From the NCBI GenBank assembly GCA_023432885.1, contig JAEZEU010000547.1, forward strand, positions 1-11,342: a stretch of 11,342 nt of DNA. The letters run 5' to 3'. Made by a program: the position numbers and the translations under genes. This document shows positions 1 through 8,130 of the stretch, piece after piece (the first letter of the stretch is position 1; every line of letters begins with the position of its first letter). Under the pieces are notes generated by a model, which was given only the letters and a program-made list of their open reading frames with translations, was not told the origin of the DNA and did not search any database. This stretch comes from Pseudomonadota bacterium. Lineage in GTDB: Bacteria > Pseudomonadota > Alphaproteobacteria > Rhizobiales > Xanthobacteraceae.

Positions 1-428
1 AGCTCGTCCACAACGACCGCCTTGAGCATGCCGCGCGCATTGTCACGCCGGTCGAAGGAGAGGTCCTCGCGCGGGCTGCCGATACGGAAGCCGAAATGCG
101 CATCGCTCCATACCAGCCGTCCGGCCAATCTCCGTGCATAGGGATCGAGCAACAGCTTGTTGGGGTTGAAGCGGTGGCCGCGTTCCGGCGCATAGGGGCC
201 GTGTACGCGATAGCCGTAGAGTTGTCCCGGCGAGACGTCGTTGAGATAGCCGTGCCAGACGTCCTCCGATCGCTCTGGCAGCTCGATGCGCTCGAGTTCG
301 CGCCGGCCCTGCGGATCGAACAGGCAGAGCTCAACCTTCTCGGCATTGGCCGAGAACAGCGCAAAATTGGTGCCCCTGCCGTCCCAGGTTGCACCGAGGC
401 GGGTCGGCGATCCGGCGGAGAGGCGCAT
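1..428 (-). CDS. glgX: Glycogen debranching enzyme GlgX, N-terminal part (truncated by window edge)
   Basis: GlgX hydrolyses alpha-1,6 branch linkages in glycogen or phosphorylase-limit dextrin in the cytoplasm. Only the first 142 codons are in the window; the gene continues past base 1. The visible part is the N-terminal CBM48/isoamylase-N region: it opens with a G-x-P-x-x-L-G-A-x-W segment and the NFALFSANA motif, followed by VWHGYL, GQLYGYRVHGPY and the RFNPNKLLLDPYA stretch typical of GlgX/TreX proteins. The GH13 catalytic residues lie outside the window, so activity cannot be judged. The ATG at 428 is preceded at 8 bases by GAAGG and lies 4 bases after the glgB stop, which fixes the start and suggests translational coupling as the last visible gene of treS-glgB-glgX. 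The main alternative is another isoamylase-type GH13 enzyme, but the motifs and the neighbouring glgB favour GlgX. Confidence 0.93.
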   Translation of the reverse strand, partial: MRLSAGSPTRLGATWDGRGTNFALFSANAEKVELCLFDPQGRRELERIELPERSEDVWHGYLNDVSPGQLYGYRVHGPYAPERGHRFNPNKLLLDPYARRLAGRLVWSDAHFGFRIGSPREDLSFDRRDNARGMLKAVVVDE

Positions 429-432
429 CCAA

Positions 433-2580
433 TCAGCCTTCGGGTACGAGGAAGATCGCGGCCAGGGGCGGGATCGTGAGATTAAGTTCGTAACCATTGC
501 CGTGCAATGCCTCCACGGCGCCGGCGTTGCCGACATTGCTGCCGCCATAATGGGCAGAGTCCGAGTTGAACGCCTCGCGCCATCTGCCGCCGAAGGGCAC
601 ACGAACCCGATAGTTGTAATAGACATTGGGCGAGAAATTCACGACCACAACGCAGGCCGCGCGCTCGGCGAAGCCCTTGCGCAACCAGGCGAACACGTTG
701 CCATTGGCGTCATCCGTGATCAGCCATTCGAACCCGGACGGCTCGCAATCGAGCTCATGCAGCGCGGGCGTGGTGCGATAGAGCTGATTGAGATCGCCGA
801 TCAGCGCCTGCACGCCGGCATGGTTGCGGTTGTCGAGCAGGTGCCAGTCCAGCGAATGGTCGTGATTCCATTCACGCTGCTGGCCGAATTCGCAGCCCAT
901 GAACAACAATTTTTTGCCGGGATGTCCGAACATGAAGCTGTAATAGGCGCGCAAATTCGCAAAGCGCTGCCACTCGTCGCCGGGCATGCGGCCGAGGATC
1001 GAGCGCTTGCCGTGCACGACCTCGTCGTGCGAAAGCGGCAAGATGAAGTTTTCCGAGAAGGCGTATTGCAGGCCGAACAGGATGTCGCCGTGATGGTGTT
1101 TGCGATGTACGGGATCCTTGCCGATATATTTCAGCGTGTCGTGCATCCAGCCCATGTTCCACTTGTAGCCGAAGCCGAGGCCGCCATCCTCCACCGGACG
1201 CGATACCTGCGGCCATGAAGTGGATTCTTCCGCTGCCGTCATCGCCTGCGGAAAGCGGGCGTATACTTCGGTGTTGAAGCGGCGCAGGAAGGCGATGGCT
1301 TCGAGGTTTTCCCGTCCGCCGTGCCTGTTGGGGATCCAGCCGCCCGGCGGACGGCTGTAGTCGAGATAGAGCATGGAGGCCACCGCATCGACGCGCAGGC
1401 CGTCTATGCCGTAGCGCTCCAGCCAGAACAGGGCGTTGGAGACCAGGAAATTGGTGACTTCGGTGCGGCCGTAATTGTAGATCAGCGTGCCCCAGTCGAG
1501 GTGCCGGCCCTGCTTCGGGTTCGCGTGTTCGTAGAGCGCGGTGCCGTCGAAATGGCCGAGCCCGTGCGGATCGTCCGGAAAATGTCCGGGTACCCAGTCG
1601 AGAATGACACCGAGCCCCTCGCCATGGCAGGCATCGACCAGCGCGGCAAAGTCGGCCGGTGAGCCGAACCGGCTGGTCGGCGCGAACAGCCCGGTCGGCT
1701 GATAGCCCCAGGAGCCGTCGAACGGGTGCTCGCTGACGGGCAGAAACTCGACGTGGGTAAAGCCCATGTCGCGGACGTAACCCGGCAATTGCTCGGCAAG
1801 CTCGCGATAGCTGAGCCAGCGGTTGCCCTCCTTGCGCCGCCATGAGCCGAGATGCACCTCGTAGATCGAGATCGGCGCCTGGCGGGCGTTGATGTTTGGC
1901 GGCGCCGGCCGGGGCTGCCGCACGGTGGCCATGTCGGTAACGATCGAGGCCGTTTTCGGCCGCAACTCGGCGGCGAAGGCCACGGGATCGGATTTCATCG
2001 GCAGATGCTGGCCGCGCGGACCGATGATGTCGAACTTGTAGTGATCGCCCGCCTTGGCCCGCGGGATGAACAATTCCCAATAGCCGCTGCCGCGCAGGCG
2101 CATCGGATGCCGCCGCGGATTCCAGTAGTTGAAATCGCCGACCACGCTGACCCGGCGTGCGTTCGGCGCCAGCACCACGAACGCGACGCCGCTGACGCCG
2201 TCGAGCGTCATCGGATGCGCCCCCAGCTTGTCGTAGATGCGCTGGTGCGTGCCTTCGCCCAGCAGGTAGAGGTCGTAGTCGGACAGCACCGGCGGGAAGC
2301 GATACGGGTCTTCCAGCTCAACCACGTTGTTGCCGAAGCGCGCGCGAAGCTGGTAGCGCTCGGTACCCTCCGGCGCCGCCCCGGCGAAGAGCCCGGCCTC
2401 GTGGATCCGCGTCAGCGTTGCCGCGTTGCCGTGCTCGCCGACTGCATCGACTTGCGTTGCCTCCGGCAGGAAGGCGCGCACGATGGTCTTGCCGCCCTCC
2501 CGGTGCGGCCCGAGATAATGGAAGGGATCGGCATGGCGGCCCTCGACGATGGCGTAGGCTTCGGGGGAAAGTTTTGTCAT
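433..2580 (-). CDS. glgB: 1,4-alpha-glucan branching enzyme GlgB (GH13)
   Basis: GlgB cuts an alpha-1,4 glucan chain and transfers the piece to a 6-hydroxyl, creating alpha-1,6 branches in glycogen. The 715-residue product is close to the usual length of the full bacterial enzyme (about 730). It has an N1 beta-sandwich (about residues 15-105), a CBM48 domain (about 115-215, with VVGDFNYWNPRRHPM), a GH13 barrel starting at SIYEVHLGSW near 238, and a C-terminal all-beta domain. The catalytic triad is intact: D398 in GLRVDAV, E451 in AEEST, and D519 in LSHDEVVHGK. The spacings of 53 and 68 between them equal those of the E. coli triad D405/E458/D526. An in-frame TGA directly precedes the ATG, so no longer start exists. 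No strong Shine-Dalgarno is visible. It lies 17 bases after the treS stop and 4 before glgX, so it is probably the middle gene of one operon. Confidence 0.97.
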   Translation of the reverse strand: MTKLSPEAYAIVEGRHADPFHYLGPHREGGKTIVRAFLPEATQVDAVGEHGNAATLTRIHEAGLFAGAAPEGTERYQLRARFGNNVVELEDPYRFPPVLSDYDLYLLGEGTHQRIYDKLGAHPMTLDGVSGVAFVVLAPNARRVSVVGDFNYWNPRRHPMRLRGSGYWELFIPRAKAGDHYKFDIIGPRGQHLPMKSDPVAFAAELRPKTASIVTDMATVRQPRPAPPNINARQAPISIYEVHLGSWRRKEGNRWLSYRELAEQLPGYVRDMGFTHVEFLPVSEHPFDGSWGYQPTGLFAPTSRFGSPADFAALVDACHGEGLGVILDWVPGHFPDDPHGLGHFDGTALYEHANPKQGRHLDWGTLIYNYGRTEVTNFLVSNALFWLERYGIDGLRVDAVASMLYLDYSRPPGGWIPNRHGGRENLEAIAFLRRFNTEVYARFPQAMTAAEESTSWPQVSRPVEDGGLGFGYKWNMGWMHDTLKYIGKDPVHRKHHHGDILFGLQYAFSENFILPLSHDEVVHGKRSILGRMPGDEWQRFANLRAYYSFMFGHPGKKLLFMGCEFGQQREWNHDHSLDWHLLDNRNHAGVQALIGDLNQLYRTTPALHELDCEPSGFEWLITDDANGNVFAWLRKGFAERAACVVVVNFSPNVYYNYRVRVPFGGRWREAFNSDSAHYGGSNVGNAGAVEALHGNGYELNLTIPPLAAIFLVPEG
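437..441 (-). promoter_or_regulatory. Ribosome binding site of glgX
   Basis: On the minus strand GAAGG lies 8 bases before the ATG at 428, inside the last codons of glgB. It supports this start for glgX and translation from a shared transcript with glgB. Confidence 0.6.
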
Positions 2581-2597
2581 TCACTCATGGGCAGTTG

Positions 2598-5500
2598 CTA
2601 TGCCAGCATACGGAGTATGGTGGCGAGGGGGAAGCGCAGCCGGTCAGTCCGGTGCACCGCCTCATAGAGAATCTCGTAAATTGCCTTCTCCAGTAGAAAG
2701 AAGTCGATCAAGCGCTGTGCGATCCAGGGATCGTCGGGCCACAGGCGCGCATCGGTCATCACCTCGCGGTAAGCGGCAAGGAAGGCTTCGGCGGACCGGT
2801 CGCGCCACTCGCCGAGCCGCAATGCCAGCCGGCCCTGATCGTCGGGGGCGACTTTCAGCGCGCGCTGCAGCGCGGCCTGGGCCGCAGCATCAATGGAATG
2901 GATCAGGCCTGCGACATCGCAGGCTGGCGGCATTTTGCGCCGGCGCTGCGCCAGCGGGCGGCCTGATTCGCCCTCGAAACCGATGATGAAGACGTCGTCC
3001 TTGACGATCAGTGCCCGGTGAAGTGCGAAATTGCCGTGTTGGCGGATGGCTGTGAGCGGGACGTCGCGCGGCAGCAGGCGTTTCAGCAGATCCGGCAGCG
3101 CCGCCTTCTGCTCCGCCAATTGATCGATCAGGGGCCGGTCGGCTTCCGTCCGATACAGTTTCAGAAGATCGAGCGCGCGATCAACGCCATCGAGGATTTC
3201 CTGACTCCAGCGCTGCCAATCCGCATCGCTGACCGGCTCGGGCATGAAGGCCGGCCCCGCTTTGTCCGTTGCCAGCGCCAGGTGAAGGTCCGCCAGCCGT
3301 CGTCCGATCTGGGCCATATGCGGCAGCGGCATCTGCTGCCCGCTCTCGCTGTCCTGCACGAAGCGTCGCTCCTCGACGAAGCGGTCGAGATAGCCGGCCG
3401 TCACGGTCCGGGCATCACCCTGGTTCTGCACCTGGGCATGCAGCGTTGCGATAGCGCATCGGCTGCCGTCGCGCTGGATCAGCTCGGCGCTCCCGAGCAA
3501 GGCAGGCGCGTTTGCAAAGCCGGCGACATCGGTCAGGAAGCGGCCCATCTCGATAGCCGGGTGGATGCCCGGCTCGAGCTTGCGGAACAGCTTGAAGACG
3601 AAGTTGTGGTCGACCAGCGCGGAATTGGCAGGGTACTCGCTCTCAAAGCCGCGCACGCGTGTAGGTTCGCGCACCATGCTGTCTTCGAACTTGCTGGTGG
3701 GACGGAATTCCAGCTTGATGCCCTGTTCGCTCTCGTCGACTGTGAGTCGTTCCCGCAAATTGCGCAACATGAGCCCGATGAAAATCGGCTCGCTCGCTAC
3801 ATCCAGCAGCGTGCCCTCGCGGGCGCCCTGGCGCACGGCGGCCAGAGCCCGTGGATTGTAGTGCTCGCGGTCGAAGCGAACCCATTCAATCTGCATCGGC
3901 AGCACGTAGCGTGCAGTCTGGCCATACTGCTTGGCCTCGAAGAAAGCGAGATAGGGGCGATTGTCGCCGATATCGCAGAAGGGAATAGCCGCGATCAGGA
4001 CCGGATGAATCGCGCGGGGCGAGTGCTCAGGATACCAGTGCGTGCGCGCCAGATGTCCGGGCAGCACGTCTCGCTCGAACACGCCTCGCTCGCGCGCCAG
4101 CGACACCCAGGTCGAGCCGACAGGCACCACCAAAGTCTCGAATTCCGGCACCGGGCGGTGCTTCACCGGCTCCGACTTGTCGGGCGGCTGTAGCTGGAAC
4201 CAGTAGAAGCCGTACGGTCCGAGCGTGATCATGTAGGGCAACTCGCCGATCGCAGGGAACCGCGAACGACCGAGCATCTCGAGCGGAATGCGACCCTTCC
4301 AGGCGGACAGGTCGAGCTCGGTCGCCTGCGCCGAGCGCGAGAGATTGGCGACGCACAGAATGACCTCGTCCTGGTACTGCCTGACGTATGCCAGCACCGA
4401 CCGGTTTTCGGGACGGATGAATGTCATGCTGCCGCGGCCGAACGCGAGGATGGATTTACGGATCGCGATCAGTTTCTTGGTGGCGCTGAGCAGCGAGCCC
4501 AGGCTGCGCGACTGCGCCTCGACATTGACCGCCTCGTAGCCGTACACGGGGTCCATGATCATCGGCGCATAGAGGCGGGCGGGATCGGCGCGCGAGAAGC
4601 CGCCATTGCGGTCCGACGTCCATTGCATCGGCGTGCGCACGCCGTTGCGGTCGCCCAGATAAATGTTGTCGCCCATGCCGATCTCATCGCCGTAATAGAC
4701 GATGGGAGTCCCCGGGAACGACATCAGAAGCGAATTCATCAGCTCGATCTTGCGCCGGTCGTTATCCATCAGCGGGGCAAGCCGGCGGCGGATACCGACG
4801 TTGATGCGCGCCCGGGGATCGCTGGCATAGGTCGACCACAGATAATCCCGCTCGACGTCGGTGACCATTTCCAGTGTCAGTTCGTCATGGTTGCGCAGGA
4901 ACAACGCCCATTGGCAGTTCGCCGGAATATCCGGCGTCTGTCGCATGATGTCGGCGATGGGAAAGCGGTCTTCCTGCGCGATCGCCATGTAAATGCGCGG
5001 CATCAGCGGAAAGTGATAGGCCATGTGGCATTCGTCGCCGTGGCCGAAATATTCCTGCACGTCTTCCGGCCACTGATTGGCTTCCGCCAGCAGCACCTTG
5101 CCCCTGGCGTAGCTGTCGAGCTCGGCGCGGAATTTCTTGATGATCGCATGCGTCTCCGGCAGGTTCTCGTTGCTGGTGCCGTCGCGCTCACAGAGATAGG
5201 GGATCGCGTCGAGGCGAAACCCGTCGACACCGGTGTCGAGCCAGCGCTTCATCACCTGGATCAGCGCGCTGACAACACGCGGATTGTCGAAATTGAGATC
5301 CGGCTGGTGCGAGAAGAAGCGGTGCCAGTAGAACTGGCCTGCCTCGGTGTCCCAGGTCCAGTTCGACTTCTCGGTGTCGGTGAAGATGATCCGCGTGCCC
5401 GGATATTTCAGGTCGGTATCGCTCCACACATACCAGTTGCGCGCGCTGGATTTCCGTTCGCTGCGGCGAGCCCGCTTGAACCAGGGGTGCTGGTCGGAGG

Positions 5501-5951
5501 TGTGGTTGACGACCAGCTCGATGATGACCCGCAGGCCGCGCTTCTTTGCTTCCTGGATGAAGCGCCGGAAGTCCTTCATCGTCCCGAAGTCGGGATTGAT
5601 GTCGCCGTAGTCGGCAATGTCGTAGCCGTCATCGCGGCCCGGGGAGGGGTAGAACGGCAGCAGCCACAGCGTGGTGACGCCGAGATCCTGCAGGTAGTCG
5701 AGCTTATCGGTCAGTCCCGCGAAATCGCCGATGCCGTCATTGTTGCTGTCGAAGAAGGCCTTGACGTGAAGCTGGTAGATGATCGCGTCCTTGTACCAGA
5801 GCTCGTCGACGGCGGTGTCTGGCACCCCTCTTGCATCCGGCTTCGCAGGGGGGACGGAAGGGCGGTCGACGGTGATCGACCGGAAGGCCTCGTCGGCGCG
5901 AAGGGTTACATCGGCCTGAGAGGCCTCGACGTGCTCGGCTTTTTTGTTCAC
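2598..5951 (-). CDS. treS: Trehalose synthase (maltose alpha-D-glucosyltransferase) fused to a maltokinase-like domain
   Basis: TreS interconverts trehalose and maltose by intramolecular glucosyl transfer. Counting from the GTG at 5951 (1117 residues), the GH13 TreS domain starts near 48 with ELWYKDAIIYQLHVKAFFD and runs to about 588. Its catalytic residues are D248 (GFRLDAIPYL), E290 (LLAEANQW) and D356 (LRNHDELTLEM). Residues about 605-1117 are a maltokinase (Pep2/Mak) fold, with VFKLFRKLEPG in the N-lobe and RRLADLHLAL in the C-lobe. The kinase core looks degenerate: the loop expected as HGD-x-HLGQ reads HGNFALHRA (N974), and the expected DFEGEP reads GFEGES (G991), so the kinase half may be inactive. 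The frame is open up to a GTG at 6047, but those 32 extra residues look non-coding and cover the control region, so 5951 is preferred. Neither start has a clear ribosome binding site. First gene of treS-glgB-glgX; no glgE is adjacent. Confidence 0.93.
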   Translation of the reverse strand: MNKKAEHVEASQADVTLRADEAFRSITVDRPSVPPAKPDARGVPDTAVDELWYKDAIIYQLHVKAFFDSNNDGIGDFAGLTDKLDYLQDLGVTTLWLLPFYPSPGRDDGYDIADYGDINPDFGTMKDFRRFIQEAKKRGLRVIIELVVNHTSDQHPWFKRARRSERKSSARNWYVWSDTDLKYPGTRIIFTDTEKSNWTWDTEAGQFYWHRFFSHQPDLNFDNPRVVSALIQVMKRWLDTGVDGFRLDAIPYLCERDGTSNENLPETHAIIKKFRAELDSYARGKVLLAEANQWPEDVQEYFGHGDECHMAYHFPLMPRIYMAIAQEDRFPIADIMRQTPDIPANCQWALFLRNHDELTLEMVTDVERDYLWSTYASDPRARINVGIRRRLAPLMDNDRRKIELMNSLLMSFPGTPIVYYGDEIGMGDNIYLGDRNGVRTPMQWTSDRNGGFSRADPARLYAPMIMDPVYGYEAVNVEAQSRSLGSLLSATKKLIAIRKSILAFGRGSMTFIRPENRSVLAYVRQYQDEVILCVANLSRSAQATELDLSAWKGRIPLEMLGRSRFPAIGELPYMITLGPYGFYWFQLQPPDKSEPVKHRPVPEFETLVVPVGSTWVSLARERGVFERDVLPGHLARTHWYPEHSPRAIHPVLIAAIPFCDIGDNRPYLAFFEAKQYGQTARYVLPMQIEWVRFDREHYNPRALAAVRQGAREGTLLDVASEPIFIGLMLRNLRERLTVDESEQGIKLEFRPTSKFEDSMVREPTRVRGFESEYPANSALVDHNFVFKLFRKLEPGIHPAIEMGRFLTDVAGFANAPALLGSAELIQRDGSRCAIATLHAQVQNQGDARTVTAGYLDRFVEERRFVQDSESGQQMPLPHMAQIGRRLADLHLALATDKAGPAFMPEPVSDADWQRWSQEILDGVDRALDLLKLYRTEADRPLIDQLAEQKAALPDLLKRLLPRDVPLTAIRQHGNFALHRALIVKDDVFIIGFEGESGRPLAQRRRKMPPACDVAGLIHSIDAAAQAALQRALKVAPDDQGRLALRLGEWRDRSAEAFLAAYREVMTDARLWPDDPWIAQRLIDFFLLEKAIYEILYEAVHRTDRLRFPLATILRMLA

Positions 5952-6038
5952 GGTGATGCCATTGCCACAGAAAAGGGCCGCGCCCCAATCGAGCGGCCAA
6001 AAGGAGACCGACCTATAGAAAGCACCACGCCGGGTGAT

Positions 6039-6053
6039 GGTTCCCACGGAACC
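6039..6053. promoter_or_regulatory. Inverted repeat GGTTCC-CAC-GGAACC in the treS/malQ intergenic region
   Basis: This is a perfect 6-base inverted repeat with a 3-base centre. Its right arm contributes the GGAAC of the candidate malQ promoter. Its left arm gives a GGAACC on the minus strand pointing at treS, but 16 bases further on the minus strand reads GCTT rather than CGTT, so a matching treS promoter is not supported. It overlaps a second palindrome, GGAAC-C-GTTCC (6048-6058). The pair could be a repressor operator or back-to-back -35 elements. The function is inference. Confidence 0.35.
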
Positions 6054-6072
6054 GTTCCCGGCCGGCTGCGTT
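6048..6072 (+). promoter_or_regulatory. Candidate sigma-EcfG (general stress response) promoter for malQ
   Basis: The sequence reads GGAAC (6048-6052), 16 bases, then CGTT (6069-6072), an exact match to the alphaproteobacterial EcfG consensus GGAAC-N16/17-cGTT as I know it. Transcription would begin near 6080, leaving a leader of about 70 bases before malQ. It lies between the divergent treS and malQ genes, where a promoter is needed, and trehalose genes are known members of this regulon in several rhizobia. No convincing sigma-70 -35/-10 pair was found between 5952 and 6150. That stretch otherwise holds only short inverted repeats. Confidence 0.55.
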
Positions 6073-6150
6073 AATCTCCCCCTTGTCTCCCGCCGGTATT
6101 GGACAATTTCGCGACATTCAGCTCACAGTCGCGTGCAAATGACGTGCCGA

Positions 6151-8106
6151 ATGAACCTTTTTGCCAAAGCCAAGGATCTTGGCATCCAGACAGAATTCAT
6201 CGACGGTCATGGTCACCCTCATGTGACGGCGGCGGATGCCCTGAAGGTCGTCTTCGAAGCCCTCCCGCCGCAGGCCGCTCGCCGGCTGATTGACGGACCG
6301 GTTGTCGTTCGCCGGGGTCATCCCGCGCGGACTACGCTATTGCCGGGGGCGCGCTTTCCGGTGCGCTGGGAAATCGGCGGCACAAACAGTGTGATCGCGG
6401 GCGAGACACAGGGAGGTGCGATCGAATGGCCCGACCAGCTGGCAACCGGCGTCTGGCGCCTGCGACTGTCCGACGCGGCCGGCACGGCGGAGGAAGTCCC
6501 CCTCATCTCGGCGCCGGAACGTGCCTTTGGCGGCGATTTCGACCGCGCTTGGCTCCTCGCGGTACAGCTTTACGGTATCCGTTCGACTCGCAACTGGGGC
6601 ATGGGCGATTTCACCGATCTCGCCGAGCTGATCGGGCTGGCGCATCGGCTGGGTGCCGATGGCGTGGGCCTCAATCCGCTGCATGCATTGTTTGACGACC
6701 GGCCTGGCGATTGCAGCCCGTATTCGCCGAACAGCCGGCTCTTCCTTAATGCGCTTTATATCGATGTGGACGCGGTCCCGGAATATTCTGCGGATGCAGT
6801 CGGTGCCGTTGCCAATACGACGCCGCGGCTGCGACAGAGCGAAACCGTCGATTACGTCGCCGTCGCCGCATTGAAATGGGCTGCGTTGCGCGCCGCCTTC
6901 AAGACATTCAAGGCGGAAGCGACCCCCGAGCGCCGTGTCGACTTCGAGAAATTCCGCGCCGAACGGGGTGCGTTGCTGTCGCACTTCGCCTGTTTCGAGG
7001 TGCTGCGCCACAAATTGAAGACGCCATGGTGGGAGTGGCCGAAGGAGTGGCGGGCGCCGGATGAAGCGGCCTGCGCAAAATTACGTGGGGGTGCGGATGC
7101 CGGCGAGATCGAATTCGTCGAGTTCGTCCAGTGGAATGCCGACCGCCAGCTTGCCGCCTGCAAGGCACGCGCTGACGAACTCGGGATGAAGGTCGGCCTC
7201 TACCTCGACGTTGCCGTCGGCGTGCAATCCGACGGCTTCGATGCCTGGAACGAGCAGGGCGCTATTTCGCGGCTGCTTGGGGTCGGCGCGCCGCCCGATC
7301 CCCTTGCCCCTGCCGGACAGGACTGGGGCCTCGCCGGATACAACGCCATCGGCCTCGAGCAGCGCTCGTTCGAGCCGTTCCGGCAGATGTTGCAGGCTTC
7401 GATGCGCCATGCCGGCGCGATCCGGCTCGACCATGTGATGGCGCTGAAGCGGCTCTATCTGGTGCCGCGCGGCTTCGGCCCGCGTGACGGCGTGTATGTG
7501 CCGATGCCGTTCGAGGCCATGCTGGCCCTTACCGCCCTGGAGAGTGAGGCGCATCGCTGCGTGGTGATCGGTGAAGATCTCGGCACCGTGCCGGAAGGTT
7601 TTCGCGACCGCACCCGCGACTGGGGCATATGGTCCTATCTGGTGATGATGTTCGAGCGCGGCGAAGGCGGAGCGTTCCACGGCATCGATCATTATCAGCC
7701 GGCTGCGCTCGTCACCTTCAACACGCACGACCTTGCGACCTATGCCGGCTGGCGTCACTTCAACGATCTGAAGCAGAAGCGAGCGCTCGGCTTCGATCCG
7801 GGCGAGACCGACGACGAGCGCTGGCATGCGCTGGCCATGCTCGATCAGGTCCTGGCCCAGCATGGCATCCATGACAATGGTTTGAGTGCCATCGCCGAGT
7901 TCCTGGCGCGCACGAAATCGCGCCTGATGGCGATCGCGCTGGAGGATCTATTGGGACTTAAGGAACAGCCGAACATCCCCGGCACCATCGACGAGCATCC
8001 GAACTGGCGCCGCCGCATGCCGCTTTGCATCGACGAAATTGAATCGGCCATTGATGTGGCGGGGTTGAAGGCGGCGACGCGCGAACGTGCGCGCGTAAGG
8101 AGCTAG
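6151..8106 (+). CDS. malQ: 4-alpha-glucanotransferase (amylomaltase) MalQ, GH77
   Basis: MalQ transfers alpha-1,4 glucan segments between maltooligosaccharides, turning maltose or maltotriose into longer chains plus glucose. The product is 651 residues from the ATG at 6151, close to the long proteobacterial MalQ type (E. coli about 694). An N-terminal region (about 1-130) precedes the barrel, which begins around RAWLLAVQLYGIRSTRNWGMGDFTDL. The GH77 triad is present: D427 in IRLDHVMAL, E475 in VIGEDLGTVP, and D527 in FNTHDLATYAG. The spacings of 48 and 52 match those of the E. coli triad. The start was chosen because MNLFAKAKDLGIQTEFIDGHG resembles family N-termini. An ATG at 6139 adds four residues, and no clear ribosome binding site decides between them. 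The frame is open further upstream, but that part is control region. It is divergent from treS and 24 bases before the GH15 gene, probably in one transcript. Confidence 0.94.
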   Translation: MNLFAKAKDLGIQTEFIDGHGHPHVTAADALKVVFEALPPQAARRLIDGPVVVRRGHPARTTLLPGARFPVRWEIGGTNSVIAGETQGGAIEWPDQLATGVWRLRLSDAAGTAEEVPLISAPERAFGGDFDRAWLLAVQLYGIRSTRNWGMGDFTDLAELIGLAHRLGADGVGLNPLHALFDDRPGDCSPYSPNSRLFLNALYIDVDAVPEYSADAVGAVANTTPRLRQSETVDYVAVAALKWAALRAAFKTFKAEATPERRVDFEKFRAERGALLSHFACFEVLRHKLKTPWWEWPKEWRAPDEAACAKLRGGADAGEIEFVEFVQWNADRQLAACKARADELGMKVGLYLDVAVGVQSDGFDAWNEQGAISRLLGVGAPPDPLAPAGQDWGLAGYNAIGLEQRSFEPFRQMLQASMRHAGAIRLDHVMALKRLYLVPRGFGPRDGVYVPMPFEAMLALTALESEAHRCVVIGEDLGTVPEGFRDRTRDWGIWSYLVMMFERGEGGAFHGIDHYQPAALVTFNTHDLATYAGWRHFNDLKQKRALGFDPGETDDERWHALAMLDQVLAQHGIHDNGLSAIAEFLARTKSRLMAIALEDLLGLKEQPNIPGTIDEHPNWRRRMPLCIDEIESAIDVAGLKAATRERARVRS

Positions 8107-8130
8107 CGGGTATAGTAGCGGTGAACCGGG

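Noticed and set aside
286..1218. Plus-strand open frame of 310 codons opposite glgB and glgX
   Set aside because: It is antisense to the clearly conserved GlgB barrel, has no recognisable motif and has no ribosome binding site.
872..2080. Minus-strand 402-codon frame inside glgB
   Set aside because: It is an alternate-frame, Arg/Pro/Ala-rich shadow of GlgB, whose own frame has an intact catalytic triad.
3018..4193. Plus-strand 391-codon frame opposite the maltokinase-like domain
   Set aside because: Antisense shadow. The minus frame shows recognisable kinase-fold segments, while this one shows none.
4623..6074. Long plus-strand open frame (483 codons) opposite treS
   Set aside because: It lies wholly antisense to the conserved TreS domain, its translation matches no family, and such frames are common opposite GC-rich genes.
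6083..6107. TTGTCT and GACAAT as a sigma-70 promoter for malQ
   Set aside because: The spacer is only 13 bases, too short, whereas the EcfG-type match nearby has correct spacing.
8111..8116. TATAGT as a -10 element before the GH15 gene
   Set aside because: No -35-like hexamer lies at suitable spacing upstream, and the gene is better explained as co-transcribed with malQ.
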